In this document: positions 37,367 to 46,488 of the stretch, piece after piece | How the letters are laid out: each line of letters opens with the position of its first letter | How positions within the stretch are numbered: the stretch's first letter is position 1 | Source: Andreprevotia lacus DSM 23236 | Lineage (GTDB): Bacteria > Pseudomonadota > Gammaproteobacteria > Burkholderiales > Chitinibacteraceae | Direction of reading: 5' to 3' | Length of the DNA stretch: 64,000 bases | Assembly (NCBI RefSeq): GCF_900176275.1 | Contig: NZ_FWXD01000008.1 | Location: 1 to 64,000, forward strand | Notes under the pieces: model-generated | The model's database searches: none | Told to the model about the DNA's origin: nothing | What the model saw: the letters and a program-made list of their open reading frames with translations, nothing else | Translations under genes and position numbers: made by a program

Positions 37367-40300
37367 ATGACGCAAGCAGCAGCCCGCCCGGATATCACCG
37401 TTGCAGTGATGTCGTACAACAATGCCCGCTATATCGGCCAGACCATAGAATCGGTGCTGACGCAGGAGGGCGTATCCGTTGAGTTGATCGTATTCGATGA
37501 CCAGTCCAGCGACGATACGCTGCAGGTGCTCGACAGCTTCGTTGGCCGGTCCGGCTTTCGTTACGAGGTCAACCCGAAAAACCTCGGCATGATGGGTAAC
37601 TACAACCACTGCGTGGAATCGGGTAGTGGTCGCTATGTGGTGGTGCTTGGGTCGGATGACCTGATTTACCCAGGCCATCTCGCCTCGATGTTTGCGGCGC
37701 TGGAGCTGCACCCGGAAGCCCCGCTGGCGTACACGCAGTGCAACTGGATAGATGAAGACGGCAAGCTGGTGCGCTATGCCGAGCATGCGGGCCACTATCC
37801 GCATAGCTATTTCGGCCATCGTGATGAAGTGGTTGATCTGCTGAGTGTCGACAACTACATCACGCCATCAGCAGTCATGCTGCGCCGTAGCGTGTTTGAC
37901 GCGGTGCGACTGGCCGAAGGGCCGCTGCATCGCCCTGATCTGGTCGCCGGTGACTGGGAGCTGTGGACACGCATTGCGCGCCAGTATCCCGATTTCGTGT
38001 TCCTGCATCAGGCCTCCGTGGGCTACCGGGTGCACGGCGGGCAGATTTCGCAGAGTTTCTACGGCTCGGACAAGCCGCTGGCCGAACATACCGAGATTCT
38101 GGAGCTGAATCTGGCCGACCCGGCGGCGCGGGAACGCATGCAGGCTGCGGCTGCGCGCATCTGGGGCTTGTATACCGCCCGTTTGGCTAATTACGCCCCC
38201 GAGGTACAGGAAAAATACCGCGAACGTGCCACGGCCATTTATCAGGCGCTGTTCGTGCCGGCCGCCGTGCTGGTTGCCGCCGCGCCTGTGGCGACACCTG
38301 CACCGCAGCAGGCCGCTGGCGAGGCGCTGTTCTCGGTCATCATCACGACGTATAACCGGCCGGACATGCTGCGCGATGCCATTGCCAGCGTGGCGCAGCA
38401 GACTTGCCGCGATTTCGAGCTGTTGCTGGTGAACGACCATGGCGCACCGGTCGAGGACGTGCTGGCTGAATTCGCTGACCTGCCGATTACCTATGTGCGG
38501 CAAGGAAAGAACCGTGGCCTGTCGGCCGCGCGTAATACCGCGCTGCGCATCGCGCGCGGTCGTTTCGTCTGCTATCTGGACGACGATGACCTGATGTTGC
38601 CGGATCATCTGGAAACGCTGCGCCAGGGCATCCAGGCTGACGACAATGCGGTGTATTACACCGATGCCTGGTATGTGGGTGAAATCCTGCAGGATGGCCA
38701 GCGCATCGAGCGCAGCCGCGATATCCCGTACCGGCATGGCGGGTTCTCGCTGGAGCGCCTGCAGGTCTCCAATTACATCCCGGTCAACACCTGGTGCCAC
38801 CCGCTGGCTGCCACACAGCGCATCGGCTTTTTCGACGAAAGCCTGCCGGCGTTGGAGGATTGGGAGTTTCTGCTGCGCCTGTCCGGCCAATACCAGCTGG
38901 TGCATCTGGAAGCGCCAACGGTGGAAGTGCGCGTGCGCGAGACCGAGCAGGACCGTATGTCGCAGCGCCAGCGCAAGAATTTCCCGGCGCTGTTCCGCGA
39001 TATCTACGGCCGTCATGCTGGCATCAATACCGAGCTGGTTAGCAATGCACGTCAGCAGATGATCGCCAGCCTGGATGCGGAAATGCAGGCCGGCGCGGCT
39101 GGCTTGCCGCAGGCGCAGGGTGCATCTGCCGCTGCCGGCGAGTCGGTCTATCTGCGCTGGCAGGCCGAGCGCCAGCTGACCATTGCGCAGGGCATGTGGT
39201 TCGACGCACGTGCGGCGCAATTCGATCATCCGGTCAACATTCTGCCGGTGCTGATCGATACCGAAGGCGCCATGGCGCAGCTGGTGCGCAGCATACGCAG
39301 CCTGGTGGGCCAGTTGCGCCCGGCCACGCAGATACTGATTCTGTCCACCGCGCCAGAGCCCGCTTCTGGTGCCGGCGAGAATGTATTCTGGTATCACTGC
39401 CCCGAGGGTTGGGTAGATCCGCTTAACGCCGTCCTGCAGCAGGCGCAAACCGATTGGGTGTATCTGCTGCATGCCGGCGACATGCTGGACAAGCACGCCT
39501 TCCTGTTCCTCGAAGAACAGATACGCAGCCAGCCCAAGGTGGCGTGTTTCTATCACGATGAAGATGCTGTGCTGGCCGATGGCAATTCCTTCGACATGCC
39601 GATCTTCAAGCCGGACTTCAATCTTGATTTGCTGCGCAGCCAGGGCTACATCGGCCGCATGCTGGCCATTGCGCGGCCTGCCTATCTGCAACTGGGGGGG
39701 CTGAGCGCTGCCTTGGGTGAGCTCAGTCTGATCGACTTTGCCTTCAAGGCCGCCGAGCAGCTGGGTTTCAACGCCGTTGGCCATATTGCCGAGGTGCTGG
39801 GCCATGCCGGCGTGCCGCTGGGTGACTGGCTGAACGCCAATGCCGAATTGCACCGGCAGGCGGTGCAGGCGCATTTGCAGCGCATCGGCGCGCGTGCCGC
39901 CGCAATCGGCATCGCTGGCACCGACTTGACCCGTGTGGTGTTCGAGCATGCCGAGCAACCGCTGGTGTCCATCCTGGTGCCCACCAAGGATCAGTTACCG
40001 GTATTGCGCCGTTGCGTGGAATCGTTGCTGGAGCTGACCAGCTATCCGAACTACGAACTGCTGATTGTCGACAACAACAGTGAAACGGCCGAGGCCAAGG
40101 CCTATCTGGATGGCATTGCCGCCATGGGGGTCGAGCGCGTGCGCGTGCTGCGCTACCCGCAGCCATTCAACTTTGCCGCCATCAACAACTACGCGGCTGG
40201 CGAGGCGCGTGGCGATTATCTGGTACTGCTGAACAACGATACCGCCATTGTGCAGCCGGACTGGCTGCAGCAACTGCTAAACCATGCGCAGCGCCCGGAG

Positions 40301-41818
40301 GTGGGTATTGTCGGCGCCAAGCTGCTGTACCCGGATGGCCGCATCCAGCATGGCGGCGTGGTGCTGGGCCTGCGTGGCCCGGCCGATCACCCCTTCATCG
40401 GGCTGCCTGCCGATGCGCCGGGCTATATGAACCGGCTGGTGGTGGACCAGAACTACCAGGTGGTGACCGCAGCCTGTCTCGCCGTGCGCAAGTCGGTGTA
40501 TCTCGAAGTTGGTGGCATGGACGAACAGGCTTTCACGGTGTCGTACAACGACGTCGATTTCTGCCTCAAGGTTGGCCAGGCCGGCTATCTGACGGTATGG
40601 ACACCGCATGCGGTAGTGATGCATGAAGGCAGCGTCAGCCAGACCCAGATCGACCCGCAGAAGCAGGAGGCCAAGCGCAAGCGCTTCCAGGCCGAGCAGG
40701 CCGCCATGTACCACAAGTGGTTGCCGCTGCTGGCGCGTGACCCGGCCTACAACAAGAACCTGAGCGTCAATGGCAACGGTTACGAGATCGATCCGCGCCC
40801 GCTGCTGACCTGGCAGCCGCTGAGCTGGCGCCCGGCCCCGGTGGTGCTGGCGCACCCGGCCGACAGCATGGGGTGCGGCCAGTACCGCGTGATCCAGCCC
40901 TTCATGGCGATGGAGCAGGGTCAGCGCATTAGCGGCGGTATGTCGTGGGAGTTGCTCAACCCGGTTGATCTGGAGCGCATCTCGCCCGATGTGCTGGTGC
41001 TGCAGCGGCAGATCACCGATGAACAATACGCGTTCATGAGCGGCTTCAAGCAGTTCTCGACGGCCTTCAAGGTGTATGAGCTGGATGATTATCTGCCCAA
41101 TCTGCCGCTCAAGAGCATGCACCGCAGCCATATGCCCAAGGATATCGTCAAGGCGCTGCGCCGTTCGCTGTCGCTGGTAGATCGCTTCGTAGTGTCTACT
41201 GCGCCGCTGGCCGAAGCTTATGCCGGCATGCACAGCGATATCCGCGTGGTGGAGAACCGCTTGCCGGTGGACTGGTGGTCGAACGTGCAGGGCCAGCGCC
41301 GTGCTGGCCGCAAGCCGCGTGTGGGCTGGGGTGGTGGCTCCAGCCACACGGGTGATCTGGAACTGATCACCAGCGTGGTGAAGGAACTGGCGGGCGAGGT
41401 GGAGTGGGTGTTTTTCGGCATGTGCCCGGATGCGCTGCGCCCGTTCATCCACGAATTCCACAACGGCGTGCCGATCGCCGAGTATCCGGCCAAGCTGGCC
41501 AGTCTCAATCTCGATCTGGCGCTGGCGCCGCTGGAATACAACCAGTTCAACGAGTGCAAGAGCAATCTGCGTCTGCTGGAATATGGCGCATGCGGCTTCC
41601 CGGTGGTGTGTACCGATATCGTTTGCTATCGCGGCGATCTGCCGGTGACACGGGTGAAGAACCGCCACAAGGACTGGGTGGATGCCATACGTGGCCATCT
41701 GGCCGATCTGGACGGCACGTTTGCCATGGGGGATGCGCTGCGTGAAGTGGTGCTGCGCGACTGGATGCTCAAGGACGAGCATCTGGATACCTGGCGCAAG
41801 GCCTGGATGCCGGACTGA
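37367..41818 (+). CDS. Giant multi-domain glycosyltransferase, predicted flagellin/glycan assembly enzyme
   Basis: A 1483-residue protein with several transferase units in series. The first GT2 domain (about 1-280) begins TVAVMSYNNARYIGQTIES and has GSDD. The second (about 322-600) begins SVIITTYNRPDMLRDAI and has LDDDD. A weaker GT2-like unit (about 625-860) lacks an intact DXD (HAGD, YHDED). A third full GT2 domain (about 865-1115) has SILVPTKDQ, LNNDTA and a YNDVDFCLK acceptor-site motif. A GT4-like C-terminal part (about 1155-1483) has VGWGGGSSHTGD and ECKSNLRLLEYGACGFPVV. It is the last gene of the operon, and a terminator follows. Large glycosyltransferases beside fliC modify flagellin in Pseudomonas, which suggests the same here. 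Confidence 0.85.
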   Translation: MTQAAARPDITVAVMSYNNARYIGQTIESVLTQEGVSVELIVFDDQSSDDTLQVLDSFVGRSGFRYEVNPKNLGMMGNYNHCVESGSGRYVVVLGSDDLIYPGHLASMFAALELHPEAPLAYTQCNWIDEDGKLVRYAEHAGHYPHSYFGHRDEVVDLLSVDNYITPSAVMLRRSVFDAVRLAEGPLHRPDLVAGDWELWTRIARQYPDFVFLHQASVGYRVHGGQISQSFYGSDKPLAEHTEILELNLADPAARERMQAAAARIWGLYTARLANYAPEVQEKYRERATAIYQALFVPAAVLVAAAPVATPAPQQAAGEALFSVIITTYNRPDMLRDAIASVAQQTCRDFELLLVNDHGAPVEDVLAEFADLPITYVRQGKNRGLSAARNTALRIARGRFVCYLDDDDLMLPDHLETLRQGIQADDNAVYYTDAWYVGEILQDGQRIERSRDIPYRHGGFSLERLQVSNYIPVNTWCHPLAATQRIGFFDESLPALEDWEFLLRLSGQYQLVHLEAPTVEVRVRETEQDRMSQRQRKNFPALFRDIYGRHAGINTELVSNARQQMIASLDAEMQAGAAGLPQAQGASAAAGESVYLRWQAERQLTIAQGMWFDARAAQFDHPVNILPVLIDTEGAMAQLVRSIRSLVGQLRPATQILILSTAPEPASGAGENVFWYHCPEGWVDPLNAVLQQAQTDWVYLLHAGDMLDKHAFLFLEEQIRSQPKVACFYHDEDAVLADGNSFDMPIFKPDFNLDLLRSQGYIGRMLAIARPAYLQLGGLSAALGELSLIDFAFKAAEQLGFNAVGHIAEVLGHAGVPLGDWLNANAELHRQAVQAHLQRIGARAAAIGIAGTDLTRVVFEHAEQPLVSILVPTKDQLPVLRRCVESLLELTSYPNYELLIVDNNSETAEAKAYLDGIAAMGVERVRVLRYPQPFNFAAINNYAAGEARGDYLVLLNNDTAIVQPDWLQQLLNHAQRPEVGIVGAKLLYPDGRIQHGGVVLGLRGPADHPFIGLPADAPGYMNRLVVDQNYQVVTAACLAVRKSVYLEVGGMDEQAFTVSYNDVDFCLKVGQAGYLTVWTPHAVVMHEGSVSQTQIDPQKQEAKRKRFQAEQAAMYHKWLPLLARDPAYNKNLSVNGNGYEIDPRPLLTWQPLSWRPAPVVLAHPADSMGCGQYRVIQPFMAMEQGQRISGGMSWELLNPVDLERISPDVLVLQRQITDEQYAFMSGFKQFSTAFKVYELDDYLPNLPLKSMHRSHMPKDIVKALRRSLSLVDRFVVSTAPLAEAYAGMHSDIRVVENRLPVDWWSNVQGQRRAGRKPRVGWGGGSSHTGDLELITSVVKELAGEVEWVFFGMCPDALRPFIHEFHNGVPIAEYPAKLASLNLDLALAPLEYNQFNECKSNLRLLEYGACGFPVVCTDIVCYRGDLPVTRVKNRHKDWVDAIRGHLADLDGTFAMGDALREVVLRDWMLKDEHLDTWRKAWMPD

Positions 41819-41855
41819 ACTGCGCTTCCGGCGTGGTTTTGGTGCAGCAAAACGT

Positions 41856-41893
41856 GATGCGGGTTTCCTCTGGCAGGACCCGCATCATTTTTT
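41856..41893 (+). terminator. Intrinsic terminator of the phosphoramidate/glycan operon
   Basis: A 9-bp perfect stem, GATGCGGGT (41856-41864) with ACCCGCATC (41878-41886), is followed by A and six T residues. It isolates the glycan operon from fliC. Confidence 0.92.
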
Positions 41894-41895
41894 CC

Positions 41896-41922
41896 TAAAG
41901 TTTCCTTCAGCCCCGCCGATAC
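41896..41922 (+). promoter_or_regulatory. Sigma-28 (FliA) promoter of fliC
   Basis: TAAAGTTT (41896-41903), exactly 11 bases, then GCCGATAC (41915-41922) matches the consensus TAAAGTTT-N11-GCCGATAA at all but one position. It lies 73 bases before the flagellin ATG. Confidence 0.93.
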
Positions 41923-41973
41923 AGCATACAAGGATGCAGCGTCGCATCCGACGGAGCATCTTGAAAAGTACGT

Positions 41974-41990
41974 TTTCTCGTGAGGAGAAA
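41974..41990 (+). promoter_or_regulatory. Leader hairpin covering the fliC Shine-Dalgarno
   Basis: TTTCTC (41974-41979) can pair with GAGAAA (41985-41990), enclosing GTGAG. The ribosome-binding GAGGAG (41982-41987) is split between loop and stem, so the fold would hide it. Such hairpins with a GGA at the loop are typical CsrA-type targets. Confidence 0.4.
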
Positions 41991-41995
41991 CCATC

Positions 41996-43615
41996 ATGGC
42001 ATCAGTAATTAACACGAACGTTGCGTCGCTGAATTCGCAGCGCAACTTGTCGAATTCGCAGTCGAGCCTGAACACCTCGCTGCAGCGCTTGTCCTCCGGT
42101 CTGCGTATCAATAGCGCTAAGGATGACGCCGCAGGTCTGGCGATTTCCCAGCGCATGACAGCCCAGATCAAGGGCATGGATCAGGCCCAACGCAACGCCA
42201 ACGACGGCGTTTCGCTGGCGCAAACAGGTGAAGGCGCGTTGTCGCAAATGGGCGACATCCTGCAGCGTATCCGTGAACTGGCCGTGCAATCGGGCAACGC
42301 TACACTGTCCGACAGCGACCGCCAGGCCACCAATTCGGAAGTCAGCCAGCTGACTTCGGAACTGGACCGCTTTGCGACCACCACCCAATTCAACGGCCAG
42401 AAGCTGTTTGACGGTACGTTCACCGCTGCCACCTACCAGGTTGGCGCCAACGCGAACGAAACCATCACGGCGACCACTGCCAACCTGCGTACCAGCCAGT
42501 ACGGTACTTATCAGATTGGTGATGGCAATGGCACAGGCACACTGACCACCAGTAACTTCATTACCGGTGCAGGCGGCCAGGCTGTCGGCGCTACCGGTAC
42601 TGTGAATGCTGCAAGCGGCGCTGTCAGCACCTCGGGTACTTTCAGCATCAACGGCACCAGCATCTCGGTATCGAACACCGACATGGCCAGCGACATCGCG
42701 GCCAAGATCAATCAGGCCAATACCGGTGTGAAGGCTGCCGCCCGTACCGAATCGGTGATCTCGATGGGTTCGGGTTCCTACACGCTGGCAGTTGCTTCGA
42801 AGAGCTCGACCTTCCAGTCGGTGACCTTCAACGTAACCGACGCCGACAACGACGGCACCATCGAAGCCGATGATTACCAGCAAGGTATCGCTGCATTCAA
42901 CGCCAAGTCGTCGCAAACCGGTGTAACGGCCCAGCTGGCTACCTTCAAGGACAGCAACGGCACTACCACTTACGGTATCAAGCTGACCAACGACGATGGC
43001 TCCAACATCGTGCTGAGCTCGGCCAGCGGTGCTTCGAGCGGCTTCGGTGCTGGTGTTAGCGGCTGGAACTACGACTCGACCACCTCCAACGGTACTGACC
43101 AGCGTTTGACTGCTTCGTCGGTGGCGTCGGCCGGTTCGGGCAAGGTGACCTTTGCCGGTCAGGTTGTGCTGAACTCGTCGAACTCCTACTCGCTGACCAC
43201 CACGACTGCAGCCTTCAGCTCGGGCGTGTTCTTCACCAGCGCAGGTAACTCGACTGGTACGGTATTTGGTGCCGGCTCGGGTTACTCGGCTGACTTGAAG
43301 ACGGTTGAAAAGCTGGATGTGTCGAGCATCGAAGGTGCTACCCAAGCCCTGCGTATCGTCGACGACGCGCTGACCAAGATCAACGATCAACGTGCGAAGT
43401 TCGGTGCACTGCAAAGCCGCTTCTCCGCAACGATCTCGAACCTGGCCACAACGTCCGAAAACCTGAGTTCTGCACGTAGCCGGATCCAGGATACCGACTT
43501 CGCTTCGGAAACCGCTAACCTCACACGGTCGCAGATTCTGCAACAGGCTGGTACCGCGATGCTGTCGCAAGCCAACTCGCTGCCGCAACAAGTGTTGAGC
43601 CTGCTGCGCGGCTAA
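41996..43615 (+). CDS. fliC: Flagellin FliC
   Basis: The filament subunit, exported by the flagellar type III system. The conserved N-terminal D0/D1 (residues 1 to about 150) starts [18 protein letters not shown] and has [21 protein letters not shown]. The C-terminal D1/D0 ends [13 protein letters not shown]. The central domain (about 155-430) is very rich in Ser, Thr, Gly and Asn, suitable for O-glycosylation. It holds an EF-hand-like loop, [12 protein letters not shown], at residues 282-293. Length is 539 residues. It has a near-perfect sigma-28 promoter and GAGGAG 8 bases before the ATG. The glycan operon just upstream makes it the likely acceptor of that sugar. Confidence 0.97.
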   Translation: MASVINTNVASLNSQRNLSNSQSSLNTSLQRLSSGLRINSAKDDAAGLAISQRMTAQIKGMDQAQRNANDGVSLAQTGEGALSQMGDILQRIRELAVQSGNATLSDSDRQATNSEVSQLTSELDRFATTTQFNGQKLFDGTFTAATYQVGANANETITATTANLRTSQYGTYQIGDGNGTGTLTTSNFITGAGGQAVGATGTVNAASGAVSTSGTFSINGTSISVSNTDMASDIAAKINQANTGVKAAARTESVISMGSGSYTLAVASKSSTFQSVTFNVTDADNDGTIEADDYQQGIAAFNAKSSQTGVTAQLATFKDSNGTTTYGIKLTNDDGSNIVLSSASGASSGFGAGVSGWNYDSTTSNGTDQRLTASSVASAGSGKVTFAGQVVLNSSNSYSLTTTTAAFSSGVFFTSAGNSTGTVFGAGSGYSADLKTVEKLDVSSIEGATQALRIVDDALTKINDQRAKFGALQSRFSATISNLATTSENLSSARSRIQDTDFASETANLTRSQILQQAGTAMLSQANSLPQQVLSLLRG

Positions 43616-43647
43616 GCAGTCTAAGGTAAGCTTCAAGTAGCAGTGTG

Positions 43648-43674
43648 CCCCGGCCCGGTTCATCCGCGCCGGGG
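43648..43674 (+). terminator. Hairpin between fliC and flaG
   Basis: CCCCGGC (43648-43654) pairs with GCCGGGG (43668-43674), followed by TATT only. It would end most fliC transcripts while letting some read through into flaG. Confidence 0.55.
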
Positions 43675-43698
43675 TATTCCCGTAGGAGGGGGTTCATT

Positions 43699-44076
43699 AT
43701 GCAAATCCCGGCTATTTCAGGACTGAGCGGGTCCATCCCGTCAACGGTCGATCCACAGCAGCGTCAAGCCTTGCGTCCCAATGCACAGGCTGATCTGCAG
43801 GCTTTGAATGTGACCTCTACTGCGGTCAATGCAAGCGGTTCCGCACAGGGACAGCAGCCGCTGGAAGATGCGGTTAAAAAACTGAACGATACGGTCAAGC
43901 TGTTTTCCAACAGCAGCCTGCAATTTTCCATCGATCAGGATACGGGCACGCCGCTGGTCAAGGTGATTGATACTGCGACCAAGGATGTGATCCGGCAGAT
44001 CCCGTCGGAGGAAGCGCTGGCCATTGCCAAGGCCATTGATCAATTCAAGGGCATGTTGATTAAAGAACAGGCCTGA
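43699..44076 (+). CDS. flaG: FlaG family protein
   Basis: A 125-residue FlaG protein, affecting filament length in other polar flagellates. The N-terminal half is a low-complexity Ala/Gln/Ser region. The C-terminal half has the family motif LQFSIDQDTGTPLVKVIDTATKDVIRQIP in parts: an SIDQDTG turn, VKVID and IRQIPSEEAL. The ATG at 43699 follows AGGAGGG at 8 bases. It lies between fliC and fliD, its usual place. The fliD promoter overlaps its last codons. Confidence 0.92.
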   Translation: MQIPAISGLSGSIPSTVDPQQRQALRPNAQADLQALNVTSTAVNASGSAQGQQPLEDAVKKLNDTVKLFSNSSLQFSIDQDTGTPLVKVIDTATKDVIRQIPSEEALAIAKAIDQFKGMLIKEQA

Positions 44077-44087
44077 TTTGCCGATAT
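44061..44087 (+). promoter_or_regulatory. Sigma-28 promoter of the fliD-fliS-fliT operon
   Basis: TAAAGAAC (44061-44068), 11 bases, then GCCGATAT (44080-44087) fits the FliA consensus with correct spacing. It overlaps the 3' end of flaG and lies 31 bases before the fliD ATG. Confidence 0.75.
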
Positions 44088-44118
44088 GTAGGCAAACGGC
44101 TGCATAGAGGTATCCACC

Positions 44119-46416
44119 ATGGCATCGATCACTTCGGCGGGCATCGGCTCCGGGCTGGATATCGAGGGCATCATCACGTCGCTGATGAATGTCGAAAAGC
44201 AGCCGCTGACGGTTCTGACCCAGAAAAGCCAGGCCGACCAGACCAAGATTTCAGCGCTGGGCTCCTTGCAGAGTTCGCTGTCCACCTTCCAGGCGCGGGT
44301 CATCTCGTTGTCCAATGCCAGCACCTACAAGAGCGTGAAGGGCACGCTGGGTGACAGCAGCATTGGCACGGTGTCGACCACCTCCCTGGCGCAGGCAGGC
44401 AGTTACAGCCTTTCCGTGACGCAACTGGCACAAAACCAGAAGCTGAAAACGGACGTTGCCTTTGGCACCGTCAGTGATCCGGTGGGGCAGGGTACGCTGA
44501 CGATCCAGTTCGGTTCTGTGTCTGGCGGTTCTTTCCTGGCCAACGGCAACAAGGGCGCTTTTGATATCAAGATCGACAGCACCAACAACACGCTGACCGG
44601 CCTGCGTGACGCCATCAATGCCAAGAATGCCGGCGTTTCCGCATCCATCATCAATGACGGTACCGGTTTTCGTTTGTTGCTCAGCTCGACGGATAGCGGC
44701 AGCACCAACGGGATCAAGATCACGGCAGCAGACAGCGATGGCAACAATACCGATGCCAGCGGCCTGTCGCGCTTTACCTATGACCCGACCGCCACCGATG
44801 CGGTCAACCAGCTGACGCAGACCCAAGCCGCGCAGGACGCCAAGTTCACGCTGGACGGCATCGATATCGTCAAATCCAGCAATACAGTGACCGACGTGCT
44901 GCAGGGCGTAACGCTGAACCTGAGCAAGATCAGTGCGCTGGACAGCAACTCCAAACCGGTAACGACATCGCTCAATATTGCGCGTGATACCTCGGGCATC
45001 ACGCAATCGGTGCAGGATTTCGTCAAGGCTTACAACGATTTCACCAAGTCGGTGAACGACCTGAGCTTCTATAACGCCGATGCGACCGACCCCACGCAAA
45101 AAGCCGGCGTGCTCAATGGCGACTATGTGGTGCGCTCGCTGCAATCGGAGATTCGTGGAACGCTGAATCAATCGTTGGGTTCCGGCAGCTATTTCCAGGG
45201 CTTGAGTGCCGTGGGGATCAATATGGACTGGAAGACCGGCAATCTGTCGCTGGATACCAGCAAGCTGAACAGTGCGCTGAGCACAAACCCGAATGACGTG
45301 GCTAACCTGTTTGCCGTCAACGGTTCGACCAGCAATTCACAAGCCACCTACATTGGCGCATCCGATGCCACCAAACCCGGCACCTATGCAATCAGCGTGA
45401 CTACGCCGGCCACGCGCGCCAAGATTTCCGGGGTTGAAGCGCTCTATACCAAGATCGATGCCAGCAATCAGGCCATGTCGTTGACGCTGGGGAGCGACAA
45501 TATTGCCCTGACGCTGAGCAACGGCAACTACACCCGTACCGGGCTGGCCGCGCAGATCAAGCAGCAGCTGCAAGCACAGGACGGCAGCAGCACCTTTACG
45601 GTGAACTACAACGCCACCAGCGGCAAATTCGACATCAGCCGTGTCAACGGCAGCGTGACCGATACGCAATCAGTGGCGTTTACGCCCAAGAGCGCGCTGA
45701 ACATCCATGCCGACAGCGGCAGCAACAACGGTAACGACACACTGATGGTGGCTGTGGATGGTGTGTCGTCCGGCCAGATCCAGCTCACGCAGGGTGATTA
45801 TTCATCGCCGGCTGCCTTGGCTGCCGAAATGCAGTCCAAGATCAACGGCGATAGTGCACTGAAGAAGGCTGGTGTGTCGGTGACCGTCACCTACAACGAC
45901 CAGACCGGCGCGTTCGACATGCAGTCCAACCGCTATGGCAGTGCGTCCAATGTGCAGATCACCAGTGTTGGCGGTGATGCGCAGGCAACATACGGTTTGA
46001 AGTTCCTTAACGCCAGCGGTACCGACGTTGCTGGTACCATCAATGGCGAAACTGCGACCGGCAGTGGCCAGATGCTGACTGGCGCCGGTAATGCGCAGGG
46101 CTTGCAGGTTAGCGTAACCGCTACTATAGCCGGTGATCTGGGTTCGGTATCATTCAGCCGTGGCTTTGCCAGCCGTCTGGACCAGACCATAGATAACCTG
46201 ATGTCGAGCAATGGCCTGCTGCAAAGCCGTATCAATGGCTTGAAGCAGGACATGAAGGATATCGACGACCAGGGCAAGACCCTCAACACGCGGTTGGCCG
46301 ATGTGGAAAAACGTTATCGCGCCCAGTACACCGCGCTGGATTCGCTGGTTGCATCGATGAAGAACACCAGCAGTTTCCTGACGTCGCAACTGGCGTCGCT
46401 CAGCAGTCTGAGGTAA
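44119..46416 (+). CDS. fliD: Flagellar hook-associated protein 2 (filament cap) FliD
   Basis: The cap on which flagellin folds at the filament tip. The N-terminal domain is conserved (ITSAGIGSGLDIEGIITSLM, KSQADQTKISALGSLQSSLS). The C-terminal coiled region is RINGLKQDMKDIDDQGKTLNTR in parts, and the last residues are FLTSQLASLSSLR. At 765 residues it is clearly longer than enteric FliD (about 470). The excess is in the middle, where two ~100-residue repeat-like segments share a pattern of LTLSNGNY or IQLTQGDY, then an LAAQIKQQL or LAAEMQSKI helix, then V-Y-N and G-x-F-D. A sigma-28 promoter lies just upstream. Confidence 0.95.
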   Translation: MASITSAGIGSGLDIEGIITSLMNVEKQPLTVLTQKSQADQTKISALGSLQSSLSTFQARVISLSNASTYKSVKGTLGDSSIGTVSTTSLAQAGSYSLSVTQLAQNQKLKTDVAFGTVSDPVGQGTLTIQFGSVSGGSFLANGNKGAFDIKIDSTNNTLTGLRDAINAKNAGVSASIINDGTGFRLLLSSTDSGSTNGIKITAADSDGNNTDASGLSRFTYDPTATDAVNQLTQTQAAQDAKFTLDGIDIVKSSNTVTDVLQGVTLNLSKISALDSNSKPVTTSLNIARDTSGITQSVQDFVKAYNDFTKSVNDLSFYNADATDPTQKAGVLNGDYVVRSLQSEIRGTLNQSLGSGSYFQGLSAVGINMDWKTGNLSLDTSKLNSALSTNPNDVANLFAVNGSTSNSQATYIGASDATKPGTYAISVTTPATRAKISGVEALYTKIDASNQAMSLTLGSDNIALTLSNGNYTRTGLAAQIKQQLQAQDGSSTFTVNYNATSGKFDISRVNGSVTDTQSVAFTPKSALNIHADSGSNNGNDTLMVAVDGVSSGQIQLTQGDYSSPAALAAEMQSKINGDSALKKAGVSVTVTYNDQTGAFDMQSNRYGSASNVQITSVGGDAQATYGLKFLNASGTDVAGTINGETATGSGQMLTGAGNAQGLQVSVTATIAGDLGSVSFSRGFASRLDQTIDNLMSSNGLLQSRINGLKQDMKDIDDQGKTLNTRLADVEKRYRAQYTALDSLVASMKNTSSFLTSQLASLSSLR

Positions 46417-46488
46417 CCGGGATGGCGGCGGTGACGCCAGCCCAAGGAATGGCAACATGAACACCCCAAAGACCGGGAAGGGAATACT

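Noticed and set aside
37868-39958. A 696-codon minus-strand frame inside the giant glycosyltransferase gene
   Set aside because: Mirror frame with His/Gln/Arg bias; the plus strand has intact GT2 motifs.
42002-43663. A 553-codon minus-strand frame covering fliC
   Set aside because: Shadow frame caused by Ser/Thr/Gly codons of flagellin; fliC has a promoter, an RBS and both conserved ends.
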